Below are positions 7,269 to 17,145 of a stretch of 50,997 nucleotides of DNA, in pieces. Below the pieces are notes generated by a model. It was not told the origin of the DNA and made no database searches. It saw only the letters and a program-made list of their open reading frames with translations. The stretch is from Solibacillus cecembensis. GTDB taxonomy: Bacteria > Bacillota > Bacilli > Bacillales_A > Planococcaceae. Each line of letters begins with the position of its first letter. Within the stretch, counting starts at the first letter, position 1. A program made the translations under genes and the position numbers. The stretch is from assembly GCF_001439635.1 (NCBI RefSeq), contig NZ_LMBZ01000015.1, positions 827-51,823 on the forward strand, read 5' to 3'.

Positions 7269-7988
7269 ATGACGAACTTCAGTTCAACATTAAAGGAATT
7301 GCGTAAAAGTAGAGGTTTAACACAACAAGAATTAACCGAAGTGTTAAACGATAAATATGGCACTAACTTTAATAAAGGTATGATTTCGAAATGGGAAAAC
7401 GGAAAAGAAGAGCCTAGAATGGATTCTATGAGGTATATAGTAGATTATTTTAATGTATCACTTGATAATATATTAGGTATTTCTACGAATGAAGTTTATG
7501 AATACAAACTTAAGGCGAATAACGATTTAGTCGTCAAAGAAAGTTCAACGCCTTATATTACAAACACCATCAACCTACCATTATACGAACGTGTATCAGC
7601 TGGAGCGCTCGCAATGATCGACGGAGTAACACAAGATAATGTAGAACACATTTCTTTATCCAGTCACTTTTTAGGTAAACACGCAAATTCAAATGGGTTA
7701 TTTTCGATGTATGTAAACGGCGACTCTATGAATAAAGTGATTAATCACGGAGAAATAGTGATCGCTAAAAAACTAGAGTTAAACGAGTACCAAGATGGCG
7801 ACATAGTAATTTTTAGCCACAACGGTGAATACTCATTAAAACGATACGCACCGAACGAAGTTGAAAACTTCATATTATTTAAAGCGGAGTCGCATAATAT
7901 TAGTTTTAAGGATATCGTTATCCCTAAAGATACGATGTGCGAATTAAAGATTTACGGAAAAGTTATTTTCTGCGGTAGTACATTTTAA
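7269..7988 (+). CDS. CI/LexA-like phage repressor (XRE + S24 domains)
   Basis: The 239-residue protein has an XRE helix-turn-helix (about 6-70, with LTQQELTEVLN and ISKWENGK) and a C-terminal S24/LexA-type domain (about 100-239). The candidate self-cleavage site is Ala111-Gly112 (SAGALA), the nucleophile Ser153 (GDSMNK) and the general base Lys191 (SLKRY), so all parts of RecA-stimulated autocleavage seem present. It should hold the prophage silent and be inactivated by DNA damage. The GTG at 7260 lies inside the AAAGGAGGTG ribosome site, so ATG 7269 is the likely start. Confidence 0.88.
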   Translation: MTNFSSTLKELRKSRGLTQQELTEVLNDKYGTNFNKGMISKWENGKEEPRMDSMRYIVDYFNVSLDNILGISTNEVYEYKLKANNDLVVKESSTPYITNTINLPLYERVSAGALAMIDGVTQDNVEHISLSSHFLGKHANSNGLFSMYVNGDSMNKVINHGEIVIAKKLELNEYQDGDIVIFSHNGEYSLKRYAPNEVENFILFKAESHNISFKDIVIPKDTMCELKIYGKVIFCGSTF

Positions 7989-7995
7989 TAATTAA

Positions 7996-8015
7996 TCAAT
8001 TCGCGAATTAATTAA
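7996..8015. promoter_or_regulatory. Palindrome between repressor and recombinase genes
   Basis: AATTCGCGAATT, extended by near-matching AT-rich arms, sits in the 84-base gap between the repressor stop and the recombinase gene. There is no T-run, so it is not a typical terminator. It may be an operator or part of the attachment machinery; nothing further can be said. Confidence 0.35.
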
Positions 8016-8072
8016 ACGAGAAAGGAGTGGCTCATATGCTGCTCTTTTCTTATATAAAGGAGAGTAATAGTA

Positions 8073-9506
8073 ATGACCGTAGGGATTTATATACGAGTTT
8101 CAACAGACGAGCAAGTACAGGAAGGTTATTCGATTTCTGCACAGCGCGAACGATTGAAGGCTTTTTGTGTTGCTCAAGGCTGGTCGGATTTTAAATTTTA
8201 TGTGGATGAAGGGATTTCAGGGCGAAGTACGAAGCGACCACAATTCCAAAAGTTAATGAATGACATTGAAAGTGAATTGATAGACGTTTTACTTGTTTAT
8301 CGTTTGGATCGCTTAACACGTTCCGTGCGAGACTTGCATAACATATTAGATTTTTTGGATAGTCACAAATGCACGTTTCGTAGTGCGACTGAAATTTATG
8401 ATACCGCTACTGCGATGGGGCGTATGTTTATCACTATTGTTGCAGCCATTGCCGAATGGGAATCTGCGAATTTAGGAGAGCGTGTACGGATGGGGCAAAT
8501 AGAAAAGGCTCGACAAGGCAAATGGGCCGCACAACCGCCGTATGGATTTAATAAGGATGAAAACCATCAACTACACATCGATGAATATGAAATAAAAGGT
8601 GTGAAATTAATGGTACAGAAGGTGCGCGAAGGGCTTAGCTTTAGACAATTATCGATTTATATGGGCTCGACTGAATACAAACCAAAGAGGGGTTATAAGT
8701 GGCATATACGAACGTTATTGGATTTAATGCATAATCCAGTTTTGTATGGTGCTATGAGATGGAAGGATGATTTATACGAGGGCACTCACGAAGGGATTAT
8801 GTCGAAAAAGGAATTTGACCAGCTCCAAAAAATTATTACATCTCGCCAAAATTACAAAAAACGCGAAATCTCTAGTACGTTTATTTATCAAATGAAGATT
8901 GTTTGTCCTGACTGTGGAAATAGGTGTACGTCAGAACGAACTACATGGAAACGTAAAACTGATAAAGTCACCGAAGTGAGAAATAATTATCGTTGCCAAG
9001 TGTGCGCTTTAAATAAACCAAATGAAGCCGCGTTTAGAGTGCGCGAAATCGCTCTTACGGACGCTTTACTTAATTATATGCAGGCTGTCTCTGTTGCCGC
9101 TCCAACCGCGCCTATAAAAGTCGAGAACGATGATCCGTCAATTGAAATAAAAAAAGAGATTAAACGTATTGAAAGCCAGCGCGAAAAGTATCAACGTGCA
9201 TGGGCTTCTGATTTAATTACAGATGAAGAATTTAAAAGTAGGATGGATGATAGCCGTTTACGTTACAGCGAGTTACAAAGCCAACTAGAACAAACTGATA
9301 CGCCGGTTAAAAGTGAAAATGATTTAATTGCTCTGAAAAAAACCGCGCACCAGTTTAAAGATAACTTCCCAGAATTAAACGATGAAGAAAAACGTGCGTT
9401 TGTTCAAATGTTTATCGAGAGTATACAGATTGATGTAGTAGAGAGACCTAAGGGTAAAGGATTCCGCAATCAACGTATCGAAATATCGGACGTAAAGCTG
9501 TATTAA
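8073..9506 (+). CDS. Large serine recombinase (phage integrase)
   Basis: The 477-residue protein integrates and excises the prophage. The N-terminal resolvase domain (1 to about 145) has the catalytic Ser10 in YIRVSTDEQ and the helix motif VYRLDRLTRS. A recombinase domain follows (about 155-270; PPYGFNKDE, and NPVLYGAMRW). The zinc-ribbon region has CPDC and a later CQVC pair. The C-terminal part is coiled coil (about 350-420). It reads toward the phage/chromosome junction about 35 bases past its stop, the usual place for these enzymes. GGAGAG precedes ATG 8073. Confidence 0.93.
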   Translation: MTVGIYIRVSTDEQVQEGYSISAQRERLKAFCVAQGWSDFKFYVDEGISGRSTKRPQFQKLMNDIESELIDVLLVYRLDRLTRSVRDLHNILDFLDSHKCTFRSATEIYDTATAMGRMFITIVAAIAEWESANLGERVRMGQIEKARQGKWAAQPPYGFNKDENHQLHIDEYEIKGVKLMVQKVREGLSFRQLSIYMGSTEYKPKRGYKWHIRTLLDLMHNPVLYGAMRWKDDLYEGTHEGIMSKKEFDQLQKIITSRQNYKKREISSTFIYQMKIVCPDCGNRCTSERTTWKRKTDKVTEVRNNYRCQVCALNKPNEAAFRVREIALTDALLNYMQAVSVAAPTAPIKVENDDPSIEIKKEIKRIESQREKYQRAWASDLITDEEFKSRMDDSRLRYSELQSQLEQTDTPVKSENDLIALKKTAHQFKDNFPELNDEEKRAFVQMFIESIQIDVVERPKGKGFRNQRIEISDVKLY

Positions 9507-9560
9507 CACGTCCAAATTAGTTTGTATTTGTGTAAAGTCAGTACAGACAAAATGTTCTTG
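9500..9560. other. Prophage attachment junction in radC
   Basis: RadC-like coding is continuous from 9947 down to about 9543 (ending EHFVC) and then changes to unrelated phage sequence. Together with the adjacent serine recombinase this marks one att site; the crossover lies near 9541-9550. The matching junction and the radC 3' part should be left of the window. The exact core cannot be set without the other end. Confidence 0.75.
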
Positions 9561-9947
9561 TTGCAGTGAGGTCATATCCTGCATTAAATACATCGCGGCA
9601 TCTTCGGGGGAACGGATAGTATAGCGCTCTTCTAAATCTTTTGAAGCTAAACGACGCCCTAGCTCGATTGCCGCAAGTAATAACACCGCTTTTGCCTCAC
9701 CAATCCCTTTAATGTCTTTCATTTCTTCCAATGTGGCATGCTTTAAATTATGCAGCTTTTCAAAATTTAATAACACACGGTTCGCTACTGCTAACACCGA
9801 TTCATTTTTCGTACCTGTCCCAAGTAAAATTGCAATGAGCTCTTGGTTGGATAAACTTTTTGCCCCTTGGCGAATGAGGCGTTCTCGAGGTCGATCGGCT
9901 TCATGAACATCTCGTATTTTCATATTAACAATTGGTGTTACTGTCAT
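9543..9947 (-). pseudogene. radC: radC 5' fragment split by the prophage
   Basis: About 135 residues match the N-terminal part of RadC/UPF0758: the DRPRERLIRQGAKSLSNQEL region and the helix-hairpin-helix DIKGIGEAKA. The catalytic JAMM/MPN domain with its HxHxxxD metal site, which should follow EHFVC, is absent. The frame continues to 9375 through phage DNA antisense to the recombinase gene, adding about 55 unrelated residues. AGGAGG precedes ATG 9947. If the prophage excises, the full gene should be restored. A partial role for the remaining fragment is unlikely. Confidence 0.88.
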
Positions 9948-9965
9948 TTACATCCTCCTAAAAAA

Positions 9966-10553
9966 TCAGATTTTTAGTAGTTGTAAAGTAAGCAAAGTTT
10001 GAACTAATGTTGCGATTGGCAAACCGACAACATTATTGTAATCTCCTTCAATTCGATCAACGAGTAACGCACCGCTTGTCTGAATGCCGTAGCCACCAGC
10101 TTTGTCAAATGAATCACCTGTTTGAACATAAGCTTCAATCAATGCCTTCGAAACATTTTTAAATACAACGATTGTCTCCTCAACGAAGGTCGTTTCTGTT
10201 CCATCAGGCTGGATGATTGCTACTGCGGTCATCACTTGATGTCGATTATCCGCTAATTTCGTTAAATGTTGGACCGCTTCTTCATGTGATTTCGGCTTGT
10301 GTAAAATTTGCTGTTCGTAAATAACAATTGTATCTGCACCTATTATCAAATGCCCAGGATGATTGACCGCAACATCTCGCGTTTTTAATAGCGCCACTTC
10401 TTCCACATATCGCTGGGGTGTATCTGCTTGTACACTTGTTTCTTCAACATCGCTTGTATGGACAACAAATGGAACGCCAAGCATTCCTAATAATTCTTTC
10501 CTTCTTGGTGATGCCGATGCTAATACAAATTGTTCATTCGTAGTAAAATTCAT
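9966..10553 (-). CDS. maf: Maf nucleotide pyrophosphatase
   Basis: The 195-residue protein is a house-cleaning dTTP/UTP pyrophosphatase of the Maf family, linked to septum formation control. The family signature LASASPRRKELL is near residue 12, with GADTIV near 72 and DKAGGYGIQ near 148. The longer frame back to 10628 is not used: AGGAGG lies eight bases before the ATG at 10553. It is followed by radC on the same strand, as in B. subtilis. Confidence 0.93.
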   Translation of the reverse strand: MNFTTNEQFVLASASPRRKELLGMLGVPFVVHTSDVEETSVQADTPQRYVEEVALLKTRDVAVNHPGHLIIGADTIVIYEQQILHKPKSHEEAVQHLTKLADNRHQVMTAVAIIQPDGTETTFVEETIVVFKNVSKALIEAYVQTGDSFDKAGGYGIQTSGALLVDRIEGDYNNVVGLPIATLVQTLLTLQLLKI

Positions 10554-10648
10554 AACCATTCCTCCTATCATCAATAGTATATGACAAATGGAATTTTGAA
10601 AAATGGTAACTTTTTTATGATTTATCAAATATGACGGTTATATTACCG

Positions 10649-11275
10649 TTAAAAATCAATTTTCACGCAGTCTAGGCGCTCATAATAATTTATTAATGCA
10701 TGTAAACGAATGATACTTGTATTTTCAGATAACTTTTGAATTTCAGGTAATATGACACTCCAATCTTCTGGCAAATCAGCTTGTTGCTCACTTGTCACAC
10801 GATCGAGCGTTAACGTCTTCGCATCCTTTAACGTTATCGGCAACTGCTTTTCAGCCTGTTTTGGACAGCTGCTTGATAAAACAAGCGGCTTATAAAATGA
10901 ACTTGGCTCTGTTTGAGTTGCACCTTCAACTTTTTCGTTATCAATTTTTGACCAGACAAAAAATTGATCCCCGACACGGACAATCGCAGCTTTATTTAAC
11001 GTTGGATAGGAAGCTACAAATTGATCTGCGCTTTCAAAACTCGAAAATACACCATGCTGCAGCGCAAAAAACGGTTGCTTGACCAAATCTTTTTCATTTC
11101 CTTCAGTCTCTTGCTGTGAAGTACTAATAACCTCTCCTTGTCCCCCTGGTTCTACTGGCTCTTGCGGTAATTTTAATATAATGATAAATGCAATAACGCC
11201 TAATAACCCAGTTAAAACACCATAAAATACAGCTTGTGCAACAGAATTTTTTTTAAGTGTTCGAATAATCGGCAT
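10649..11275 (-). CDS. spoIIB: SpoIIB-like sporulation protein
   Basis: The 208-residue protein has a short cytoplasmic N-terminus, one membrane segment (about residues 14-36, AVFYGVLTGLLGVIAFIIIL), a disordered Gln/Glu linker, and an outside domain about 65-130 with SPOR-like strands (FALQHGVFSSFESADQF). In B. subtilis SpoIIB helps engulfment and septal peptidoglycan dissolution and is encoded immediately upstream of maf, the same position as here. Sequence similarity is weak by eye, so the name rests mainly on topology and position. Confidence 0.7.
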   Translation of the reverse strand: MPIIRTLKKNSVAQAVFYGVLTGLLGVIAFIIILKLPQEPVEPGGQGEVISTSQQETEGNEKDLVKQPFFALQHGVFSSFESADQFVASYPTLNKAAIVRVGDQFFVWSKIDNEKVEGATQTEPSSFYKPLVLSSSCPKQAEKQLPITLKDAKTLTLDRVTSEQQADLPEDWSVILPEIQKLSENTSIIRLHALINYYERLDCVKIDF

Positions 11276-11317
11276 ATGCTCACCTCTTTTTATTGCTTAC
11301 CTTAACAAAATAAGCAC

Positions 11318-11348
11318 AAAAAAGGACAAGACTATTGTCGTCTCGTCC
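11318..11348 (-). terminator. Terminator after folC
   Basis: On the minus strand, arms GGACGAGAC and GTCTTGTCC (one G-U pair, seven-base loop) are followed by TTTTTT. It ends the valS-folC unit before spoIIB. The rest of the gap, 11349-11507, shows no convincing gene; B. subtilis has comC here. Confidence 0.75.
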
Positions 11349-11507
11349 TAAAAATATTTCGCTACTATTCGATATAATTTGCCAGTTGTCCCTGAAATAC
11401 AGCGACGCGATTACATCCTGAACTGGCTCTTCTAACGATTCATCACCTAAACAATTCCTGTAATTTTATAAATACAGTATCAAATAACTATTTTATTGTC
11501 ATCATTA

Positions 11508-12764
11508 TTAGTTATTCGGATTAAGTTTCAGGCGAATATCACTCAATAAATAAAGAGAACCCGTTACAATTCTTACTGTTTGTGATGGGATTTTCTCTTT
11601 TAAGAACGATTGTTCATCTTCTATAATTTCCTTCTCTTTTGCACGACTTATTTGCAAAAGTTGTGTGGCTTTCATCGCACGCTCATTATCAATGTCCATA
11701 AAATAAAAGGCATCTCCAACTTCCTCTAACATGCGCAGTATTGCCGCCACATCTTTATCCGCCAAAATGCCGAGCACAAATTCAATACGCTTGCCTGGAA
11801 AATGCTGTTTAATCGTATGGACCAGCATGCCAATACTCGCTGGGTTATGCGCACCGTCAAAATAAAGATTCGGTGAAACTTGCTCAAAGCGTCCAGGAAC
11901 CGTTGTAGTTTGTACACCTGCTTGTATCTTACTTAGCACAGGTGTAACATTCAAAACTTTTGCAACTTCAAAAAAGGCAGTAATCGCTAAAGCCATATTT
12001 TGCGCTTGATGGTGACCAAGTAATTGACGGTTTAGTGCAGGGATGACTATTTGTTTCGCAACATTTTCATACATCTCACCTCGTTCTGTTTGATGCACTT
12101 CAAAATCCCGACCTAATTTTAAGAGTGGCGCTTGCTGTTTTAACGCTTCCTCTTCAATCACCTGCTCTGCTTCTTCTGGTAAAAATCCAATAATTACGGG
12201 CTTATTCTTTTTAATAATACCCGCCTTATGATGGGCAATGCTCGTCAATGTTGTCCCTAAAAAATTCGTATGCTCCAGTGCAATGCTCGGGATAATCGAA
12301 ACAATCGGCTCCACAACATTTGTACTATCTTCACGACCGCCCATACCCGCTTCTAACAACACTACATCGACCTTTTGTTGTTGAAAATAGAGAAATGCAA
12401 TGACGGTTAATAGTTCAAAATCGGTTAGCTTTCCACTTAATCCAGCCTTTGCTAATTGTTGAAAAAGCTCGTCCAACTGCTCACTCACAATGGGAAGTCC
12501 ATTTATTTGAAGTTGATCATGCATGTCTACTATACACGGCGACATGAACTTCCCAACTTTTAACCCGTGCTGCCTTGCGATTTGTTCCACAAAAGTAAGG
12601 GTAGAACCTTTTCCGTTCGTCCCTGCCAAATGGACAACTGAAAGGGCATTTTGAGGATTATTTAATCGTTCGAGCGCCTGCACAATCGCAGCTAAACCCG
12701 GCTTTATTACTCGCTCACTTTGTACATGCCACCGTTCCTTATAATGCTCAAGAAGTGGAATCAA
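11508..12764 (-). CDS. folC: FolC family ligase, copy 2
   Basis: The 418-residue protein joins glutamate to folates, or to dihydropteroate, in the cytoplasm. It shows the Mur-ligase type P-loop GTNGKGS near residue 48, the VVLLEAGMGGREDSTNV block near 135, HKAGIIKKNKP near 190 with the conserved Lys, and the domain linker FDGAHNP near 310. The start is TTG 12764, directly after the TAA of the upstream paralogue, with AAGGG nine bases before it. Two tandem copies suggest a division into dihydrofolate synthase and folylpolyglutamate synthase, but which is which is not visible. Confidence 0.88.
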   Translation of the reverse strand: MIPLLEHYKERWHVQSERVIKPGLAAIVQALERLNNPQNALSVVHLAGTNGKGSTLTFVEQIARQHGLKVGKFMSPCIVDMHDQLQINGLPIVSEQLDELFQQLAKAGLSGKLTDFELLTVIAFLYFQQQKVDVVLLEAGMGGREDSTNVVEPIVSIIPSIALEHTNFLGTTLTSIAHHKAGIIKKNKPVIIGFLPEEAEQVIEEEALKQQAPLLKLGRDFEVHQTERGEMYENVAKQIVIPALNRQLLGHHQAQNMALAITAFFEVAKVLNVTPVLSKIQAGVQTTTVPGRFEQVSPNLYFDGAHNPASIGMLVHTIKQHFPGKRIEFVLGILADKDVAAILRMLEEVGDAFYFMDIDNERAMKATQLLQISRAKEKEIIEDEQSFLKEKIPSQTVRIVTGSLYLLSDIRLKLNPNN

Positions 12765-14033
12765 TTAAATCAACCCTTTCTTTACAAATTCACCGCGAAC
12801 CTCTGCAATAAAATAAAGGGACCCCGTAATAATTAATAATTCATCTTGTTTGATCTCATCCATTTGCTGTTCGATTAATTGCAACCAATTTTCATGCGCG
12901 AACTTTTGAGCATGCCCACTTTGGTTCGCTAGCTGTTGTGCTTTTGCTGCGCGCGGTAAATCGATTTGTGTGAAATACATAGCGGATGCAATATTGTCCA
13001 TTAACCGAATGCTCACTTCATGGTCTTTATCTTGCAATGCCGCATATATAAATTTGTATTTTTTATGCGGTTCTACTTGCGTAAGTGTCTCAATAAGCGA
13101 AGTCGTTCCTTCTGAATTGTGCGCACCGTCTAAAATGATATTTGTACCAACACGCTCAAATCGCCCTGCCCATTTCGCCTGCTTTAACGCCTTTTTTATT
13201 TTTTCTGCATCTAGCGCGTCCACAAAAAGCTGAGCTGCGGTTATCGCAAGTGCCGCATTATTCACCTGGTGTTCACCAACCATAGCAAGCTCTATATTTT
13301 CAATTAAAGTAGATCCCTTATAATCAAATCGACCAAAATCGCGACTTTTAACAGTAAATTGCTCTCCTAAAACAAATATTGGGGCATTTTTTTCATGTGC
13401 AACTTGCTTAATTGTTGCTAGAGCTTCACTATTTTTCACACCAATCACAACAGGCTTTCCACACTTAATAATCCCTGCCTTTTCCGACGCGATTTGTGCA
13501 TATGTATCCCCAAGCATGTCCGTATGCTCCAGTGAAATCGTTGTAATAACCGAAATTTCTGGGGTAATGACATTTGTAGAGTCTAGTTTGCCACCAATAC
13601 CAACTTCTAGTAACGCGACGTCAATCTGCTGTTCAGAAAAATATTGAAGTGCAATCAATGTCATAAATTCAAAAAAGCTTGGAAATTGACTATTTAACTT
13701 TTCGCCGATAATCGCCGTTATACGATTCGCAATTCTTAAAAAGTCTTCATCCGAAATTTGCTTTTTATTAATCGTAATACGCTCATTCGCACGTTCAAAA
13801 TGGGGTGAAATAAAGGCACCCACCGTTAAACCCTGTTCCATTAACAGTTCTCGTGTTGCATTTAATGTCGAACCTTTGCCATTCGATCCTGCAAAATGAA
13901 TAAATTTCGTTTTTTGCTCTGGATTCTCTAACTGCTCTAAAATGATTTTAGCAGATTGCAACGGCTCCCCTTTATACTGACTCGCCTTGAGCGTAAATAT
14001 AAAATCCGTGCATTGCTTTATTGTTTGAAACAA
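12765..14033 (-). CDS. folC: FolC family ligase, copy 1
   Basis: The 422-residue protein is a second FolC-type ligase with the P-loop GSNGKGS near residue 49, ALLEVGIGGKLDSTNV near 140, SEKAGIIKCGKP near 190 and LDGAHNSEGT near 310. The two neighbours are clearly diverged rather than a recent duplication. It directly follows valS, the usual folC position in Bacillus. The copy differs in its folate-binding N-terminal segment (SPHFERANERI compared with SPCIVDMHDQL), which may reflect different substrates; this is inference. Confidence 0.88.
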   Translation of the reverse strand: MFQTIKQCTDFIFTLKASQYKGEPLQSAKIILEQLENPEQKTKFIHFAGSNGKGSTLNATRELLMEQGLTVGAFISPHFERANERITINKKQISDEDFLRIANRITAIIGEKLNSQFPSFFEFMTLIALQYFSEQQIDVALLEVGIGGKLDSTNVITPEISVITTISLEHTDMLGDTYAQIASEKAGIIKCGKPVVIGVKNSEALATIKQVAHEKNAPIFVLGEQFTVKSRDFGRFDYKGSTLIENIELAMVGEHQVNNAALAITAAQLFVDALDAEKIKKALKQAKWAGRFERVGTNIILDGAHNSEGTTSLIETLTQVEPHKKYKFIYAALQDKDHEVSIRLMDNIASAMYFTQIDLPRAAKAQQLANQSGHAQKFAHENWLQLIEQQMDEIKQDELLIITGSLYFIAEVRGEFVKKGLI

Positions 14034-14056
14034 TTTTATCCCTCTCTTCTACAAGT

Positions 14057-14088
14057 AAAGAGGTGCCGAAGAAAAACGGCACCTCTTT
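14057..14088 (-). terminator. Hairpin between valS and folC
   Basis: Twelve-base arms AAAGAGGTGCCG and CGGCACCTCTTT with a short loop lie just after the valS stop. The T-run on the minus strand is short, so read-through into folC is likely. Confidence 0.6.
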
Positions 14089-14095
14089 ATAGAAC

Positions 14096-16738
14096 TTACA
14101 TATTTTTTAATTCTGCAATACGTTTTTCAACTGTTGCAAATTTTGCTTCATAGTCCGCTAACTTTTCACGTTCTACCGCTACTAACGCTTCTGGCGCTTT
14201 TGAAACGAAACGCTCATTTGATAACTTGCCTGAAACTAATTTTACTTCCTTCGCCCATTTATCAAGCTCTTTTTCTAATCGCACAATTTCTTCGTCGATA
14301 TTAATTAAGCCTGCAAGTGGCATGAAAATTTCTGCGCCCGATACAACTGCTGACATTGCTTGAGCAGGTGCTTCTAAACTTGCACCAATTGTTAAGCCAT
14401 CTGGGTTACAGAATTTTTCGATATAACCTTTGTTCGCCTCTAAAATGCTTGCAATTGATGCATCTTTAGCTGAAATTGTCATCGCTACTTTTTTACTCAT
14501 TGGCGTATTTACTTCTGCACGAACGTTACGAACTGCGCGAATAATATCCATTAATAATTGCATTTCCACTGCTTCATCTTGGAAATTGTAAGCAGGGTTT
14601 ACAGTTGGCCAAGCCGCTACTGTAATTGACTCGCCTTCATGTGGAAGGTGCTGCCAAATTTCTTCTGTTACGAATGGCATTAATGGGTGTAATAAACGCA
14701 TCGTATTGTCTAAAACATACGCTAATACTGAACGTGTTGTTAATTTCGCCGCTTCATCTTCACCGTATAATGGTAATTTCGCCATTTCAATATACCAAGA
14801 ACAGAAATCATCCCAAATGAAGTTATAAAGCTCACGACCTACTTCACCGAACTCATATTTATCCGATAATGCCGTAACACGTTCAATGGTTTCATTTAAA
14901 CGCGTTAAAATCCATTTATCAGCTGTTGAAAGATTGCCTGTTAAATCAATTTGCTCGAATGTTAAGCCTTCCATGTTCATTAATGCAAAACGAGAAGCAT
15001 TCCAAATTTTATTAACAAAGTTCCATGTTGATTCTACTTTTTCTGTAGAATAACGTAAATCTTGCCCTGGAGAAGAACCTGTCGCTAAGAAATAACGTAA
15101 AGAGTCAGCACCATACTGCTCGATTACTTCCATTGGATCTACCCCGTTACCAAGGGATTTACTCATTTTGCGTCCTTCTTCATCACGTACTAAACCGTGA
15201 ATTAACACATCTTTAAATGGACGTTCTCCTGTAAATTCCTTCCCTTGGAAAATCATGCGGCTTACCCAGAAGAAAATGATGTCATAACCTGTCACGAGCG
15301 TGCTTGTTGGATAATAACGTTGGAACATTGCACTGTCCTCATTCGGCCAATCCATCGTTGAAAACGGCCATAACGCAGATGAGAACCATGTATCAAGCAC
15401 ATCTTCATCTTGTGTCCAATTTTCAGTATCTGCTGGCGCTTCTTTACCAACATATACTTCACCTGTTTCTTTATGATACCAAGCTGGAATTTGATGTCCC
15501 CACCATAATTGACGAGAAATACACCAGTCATGAATGTTTTCCATCCAACGGTTATACGTATTTTCAAAACGGTTTGGCACGAAGTTTACTTTTTCGTCCT
15601 CATTTGCTTGCATCGCTAACGCATCTTCTGCTAATGGACCCATCTTCACGAACCATTGCTTCGATAAATATGGCTCTACTACCGCATTTGTACGCTCAGA
15701 GTGTCCTACTTGGTGTACATGCGTTTCGATTTCTACTAGTACGCCCGCTTCTTGTAAATCCGCTACGATTTGCTTACGGCATTCAAAACGATCCATGCCA
15801 TTATATTTACCCGCAAGCTCATTCATCGTACCATCTTCATGCATAACTAAAATTCGCTCTAAGTTATGACGGTTACCTACTTCAAAGTCATTCGGATCAT
15901 GGGCTGGTGTCATTTTAACAACGCCTGTTCCGAAATCTTTATCTACATAATCATCTGCAACGATTGGAATTTCACGTCCAACGATTGGTAGGATGACTGT
16001 TTTCCCTACTAAGTGTGCATAGCGCTCATCTTCCGGGTGAACCGCGATACCTGAGTCACCAAGCATCGTTTCCGGACGAGTCGTCGCAACACGTAATACG
16101 CCAGAACCATCAGCTAATGGGTATTCCATATGGTAAAATGCGCCTTCTACTTCTTTGTGAATTACTTCGATGTCAGATAACGCTGTTTTAGCAGCTGGAT
16201 CCCAGTTAATAATACGCTCACCGCGGTAAATTAAGCCTTTTTCGTATAATGTTACAAATACTTCATTAACCGCAACGTTTAAGCCCTCGTCTAACGTAAA
16301 ACGCTCTTTTGAATAATCTAAGCCAAGACCTAATTTAGACCATTGGGCACGGATATGTGAGGCATATTCCTCTTTCCATTCCCATGTTTTTTCTAGGAAC
16401 TTTTCACGGCCAAGATCATAACGTGTGATGCCTTCTCCGCGCAGTTTTTCTTCTACTTTCGCTTGAGTGGCAATTCCTGCGTGGTCCATCCCTGGTAACC
16501 AAAGTGCATCATAACCTTGCATGCGCTTCATACGCGTTAAAATATCTTGTAACGTTGTATCCCATGCGTGACCAAGGTGTAATTTCCCCGTTACGTTTGG
16601 TGGTGGAATGACAATTGAGTATGGTTCCTTATCACTTGTTGGATCTGCTTCGAAAAATTTTCCTTTTAACCACCATTCATAGCGGCCTGCTTCTGTGGAC
16701 TGCGGATCATACTTTGTTGGCATTGAAATTTCAGTCAT
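14096..16738 (-). CDS. valS: Valyl-tRNA synthetase
   Basis: The 880-residue class I enzyme charges tRNA-Val. The HIGH motif appears as HLGH near residue 55 ([13 protein letters not shown]) and KMSKS near residue 526 ([11 protein letters not shown]). The editing domain contains [12 protein letters not shown] near 225. A C-terminal coiled coil (about 810-880) is typical. Length matches the Bacillus enzyme. Expression is controlled by the T-box leader upstream. CTCCTC-type complementary sequence reads as a GGAGAG site before the ATG. Confidence 0.97.
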   Translation of the reverse strand: MTEISMPTKYDPQSTEAGRYEWWLKGKFFEADPTSDKEPYSIVIPPPNVTGKLHLGHAWDTTLQDILTRMKRMQGYDALWLPGMDHAGIATQAKVEEKLRGEGITRYDLGREKFLEKTWEWKEEYASHIRAQWSKLGLGLDYSKERFTLDEGLNVAVNEVFVTLYEKGLIYRGERIINWDPAAKTALSDIEVIHKEVEGAFYHMEYPLADGSGVLRVATTRPETMLGDSGIAVHPEDERYAHLVGKTVILPIVGREIPIVADDYVDKDFGTGVVKMTPAHDPNDFEVGNRHNLERILVMHEDGTMNELAGKYNGMDRFECRKQIVADLQEAGVLVEIETHVHQVGHSERTNAVVEPYLSKQWFVKMGPLAEDALAMQANEDEKVNFVPNRFENTYNRWMENIHDWCISRQLWWGHQIPAWYHKETGEVYVGKEAPADTENWTQDEDVLDTWFSSALWPFSTMDWPNEDSAMFQRYYPTSTLVTGYDIIFFWVSRMIFQGKEFTGERPFKDVLIHGLVRDEEGRKMSKSLGNGVDPMEVIEQYGADSLRYFLATGSSPGQDLRYSTEKVESTWNFVNKIWNASRFALMNMEGLTFEQIDLTGNLSTADKWILTRLNETIERVTALSDKYEFGEVGRELYNFIWDDFCSWYIEMAKLPLYGEDEAAKLTTRSVLAYVLDNTMRLLHPLMPFVTEEIWQHLPHEGESITVAAWPTVNPAYNFQDEAVEMQLLMDIIRAVRNVRAEVNTPMSKKVAMTISAKDASIASILEANKGYIEKFCNPDGLTIGASLEAPAQAMSAVVSGAEIFMPLAGLINIDEEIVRLEKELDKWAKEVKLVSGKLSNERFVSKAPEALVAVEREKLADYEAKFATVEKRIAELKNM

Positions 16739-16810
16739 TGTACTCTCTCCTCTATCAATTTAATAATCGATTGCATCTCGACGTAATGACGCCCAGATTT
16801 TGAACAAACA

Positions 16811-17070
16811 AAAAACTCCCGTCGTCTAAAAAAAGGACGAGGGAGTTAGTTCGCGGTACCACCTTTAATTCCAATGGATGCAAAAAATACACCCATAGGC
16901 TCTTCATTCGATAACGGTGTTTAACCGGACATTAGCTACTCTTCATTCACTAAGTCAACTCCTAGGCTACCTTCTGCTCGTGCAATGTAGAAACTTTTCA
17001 GCTACCGTTTCCTCTCTAACCATCACGCTCAAGCGTACTCTTCCTACTCAACGTTTCAATTATATAATTG
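16811..17070 (-). promoter_or_regulatory. T-box riboswitch of valS
   Basis: The minus-strand leader carries the T-box sequence GGTGGTACCGCG (16852-16863), which pairs with uncharged tRNA acceptor ends. A terminator follows with arms AACTCCC/GGGAGTT (16814-16847) and a T-run. The stem I apical motif lies in AGAGAGGAAACGGTAGCTG, further upstream. I could not fix the specifier codon by eye; Val codons GTT and GTG occur in the right region. Low charged tRNA-Val should favour read-through into valS. Confidence 0.92.
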
Positions 17071-17075
17071 AATTA

Positions 17076-17104
17076 ATTTTACGCTCTTTTCACCAAAATT
17101 TCAA
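17076..17104 (-). promoter_or_regulatory. Promoter of the valS T-box transcript
   Basis: On the minus strand: -35 TTGAAA (17099-17104), a 17-base spacer, and -10 TAAAAT (17076-17081). It lies just upstream of the T-box leader. Confidence 0.65.
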
Positions 17105-17145
17105 GTATGAGCGTTGGTTTACTTTGCAAAAAATACAGTTTAGGT

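Noticed and set aside
9375..9542. C-terminal extension of the radC fragment
   Set aside because: It is phage DNA read antisense to the recombinase gene; about 55 residues with no relation to RadC.
11349..11507. Possible remnant of comC between folC and spoIIB
   Set aside because: Short open stretches exist in two frames, but none resembles a prepilin peptidase and none has a start with a ribosome site.
16811..17070. Assigning the T-box specifier codon
   Set aside because: Several Val codons occur in the likely loop; folding by eye did not settle which is used.
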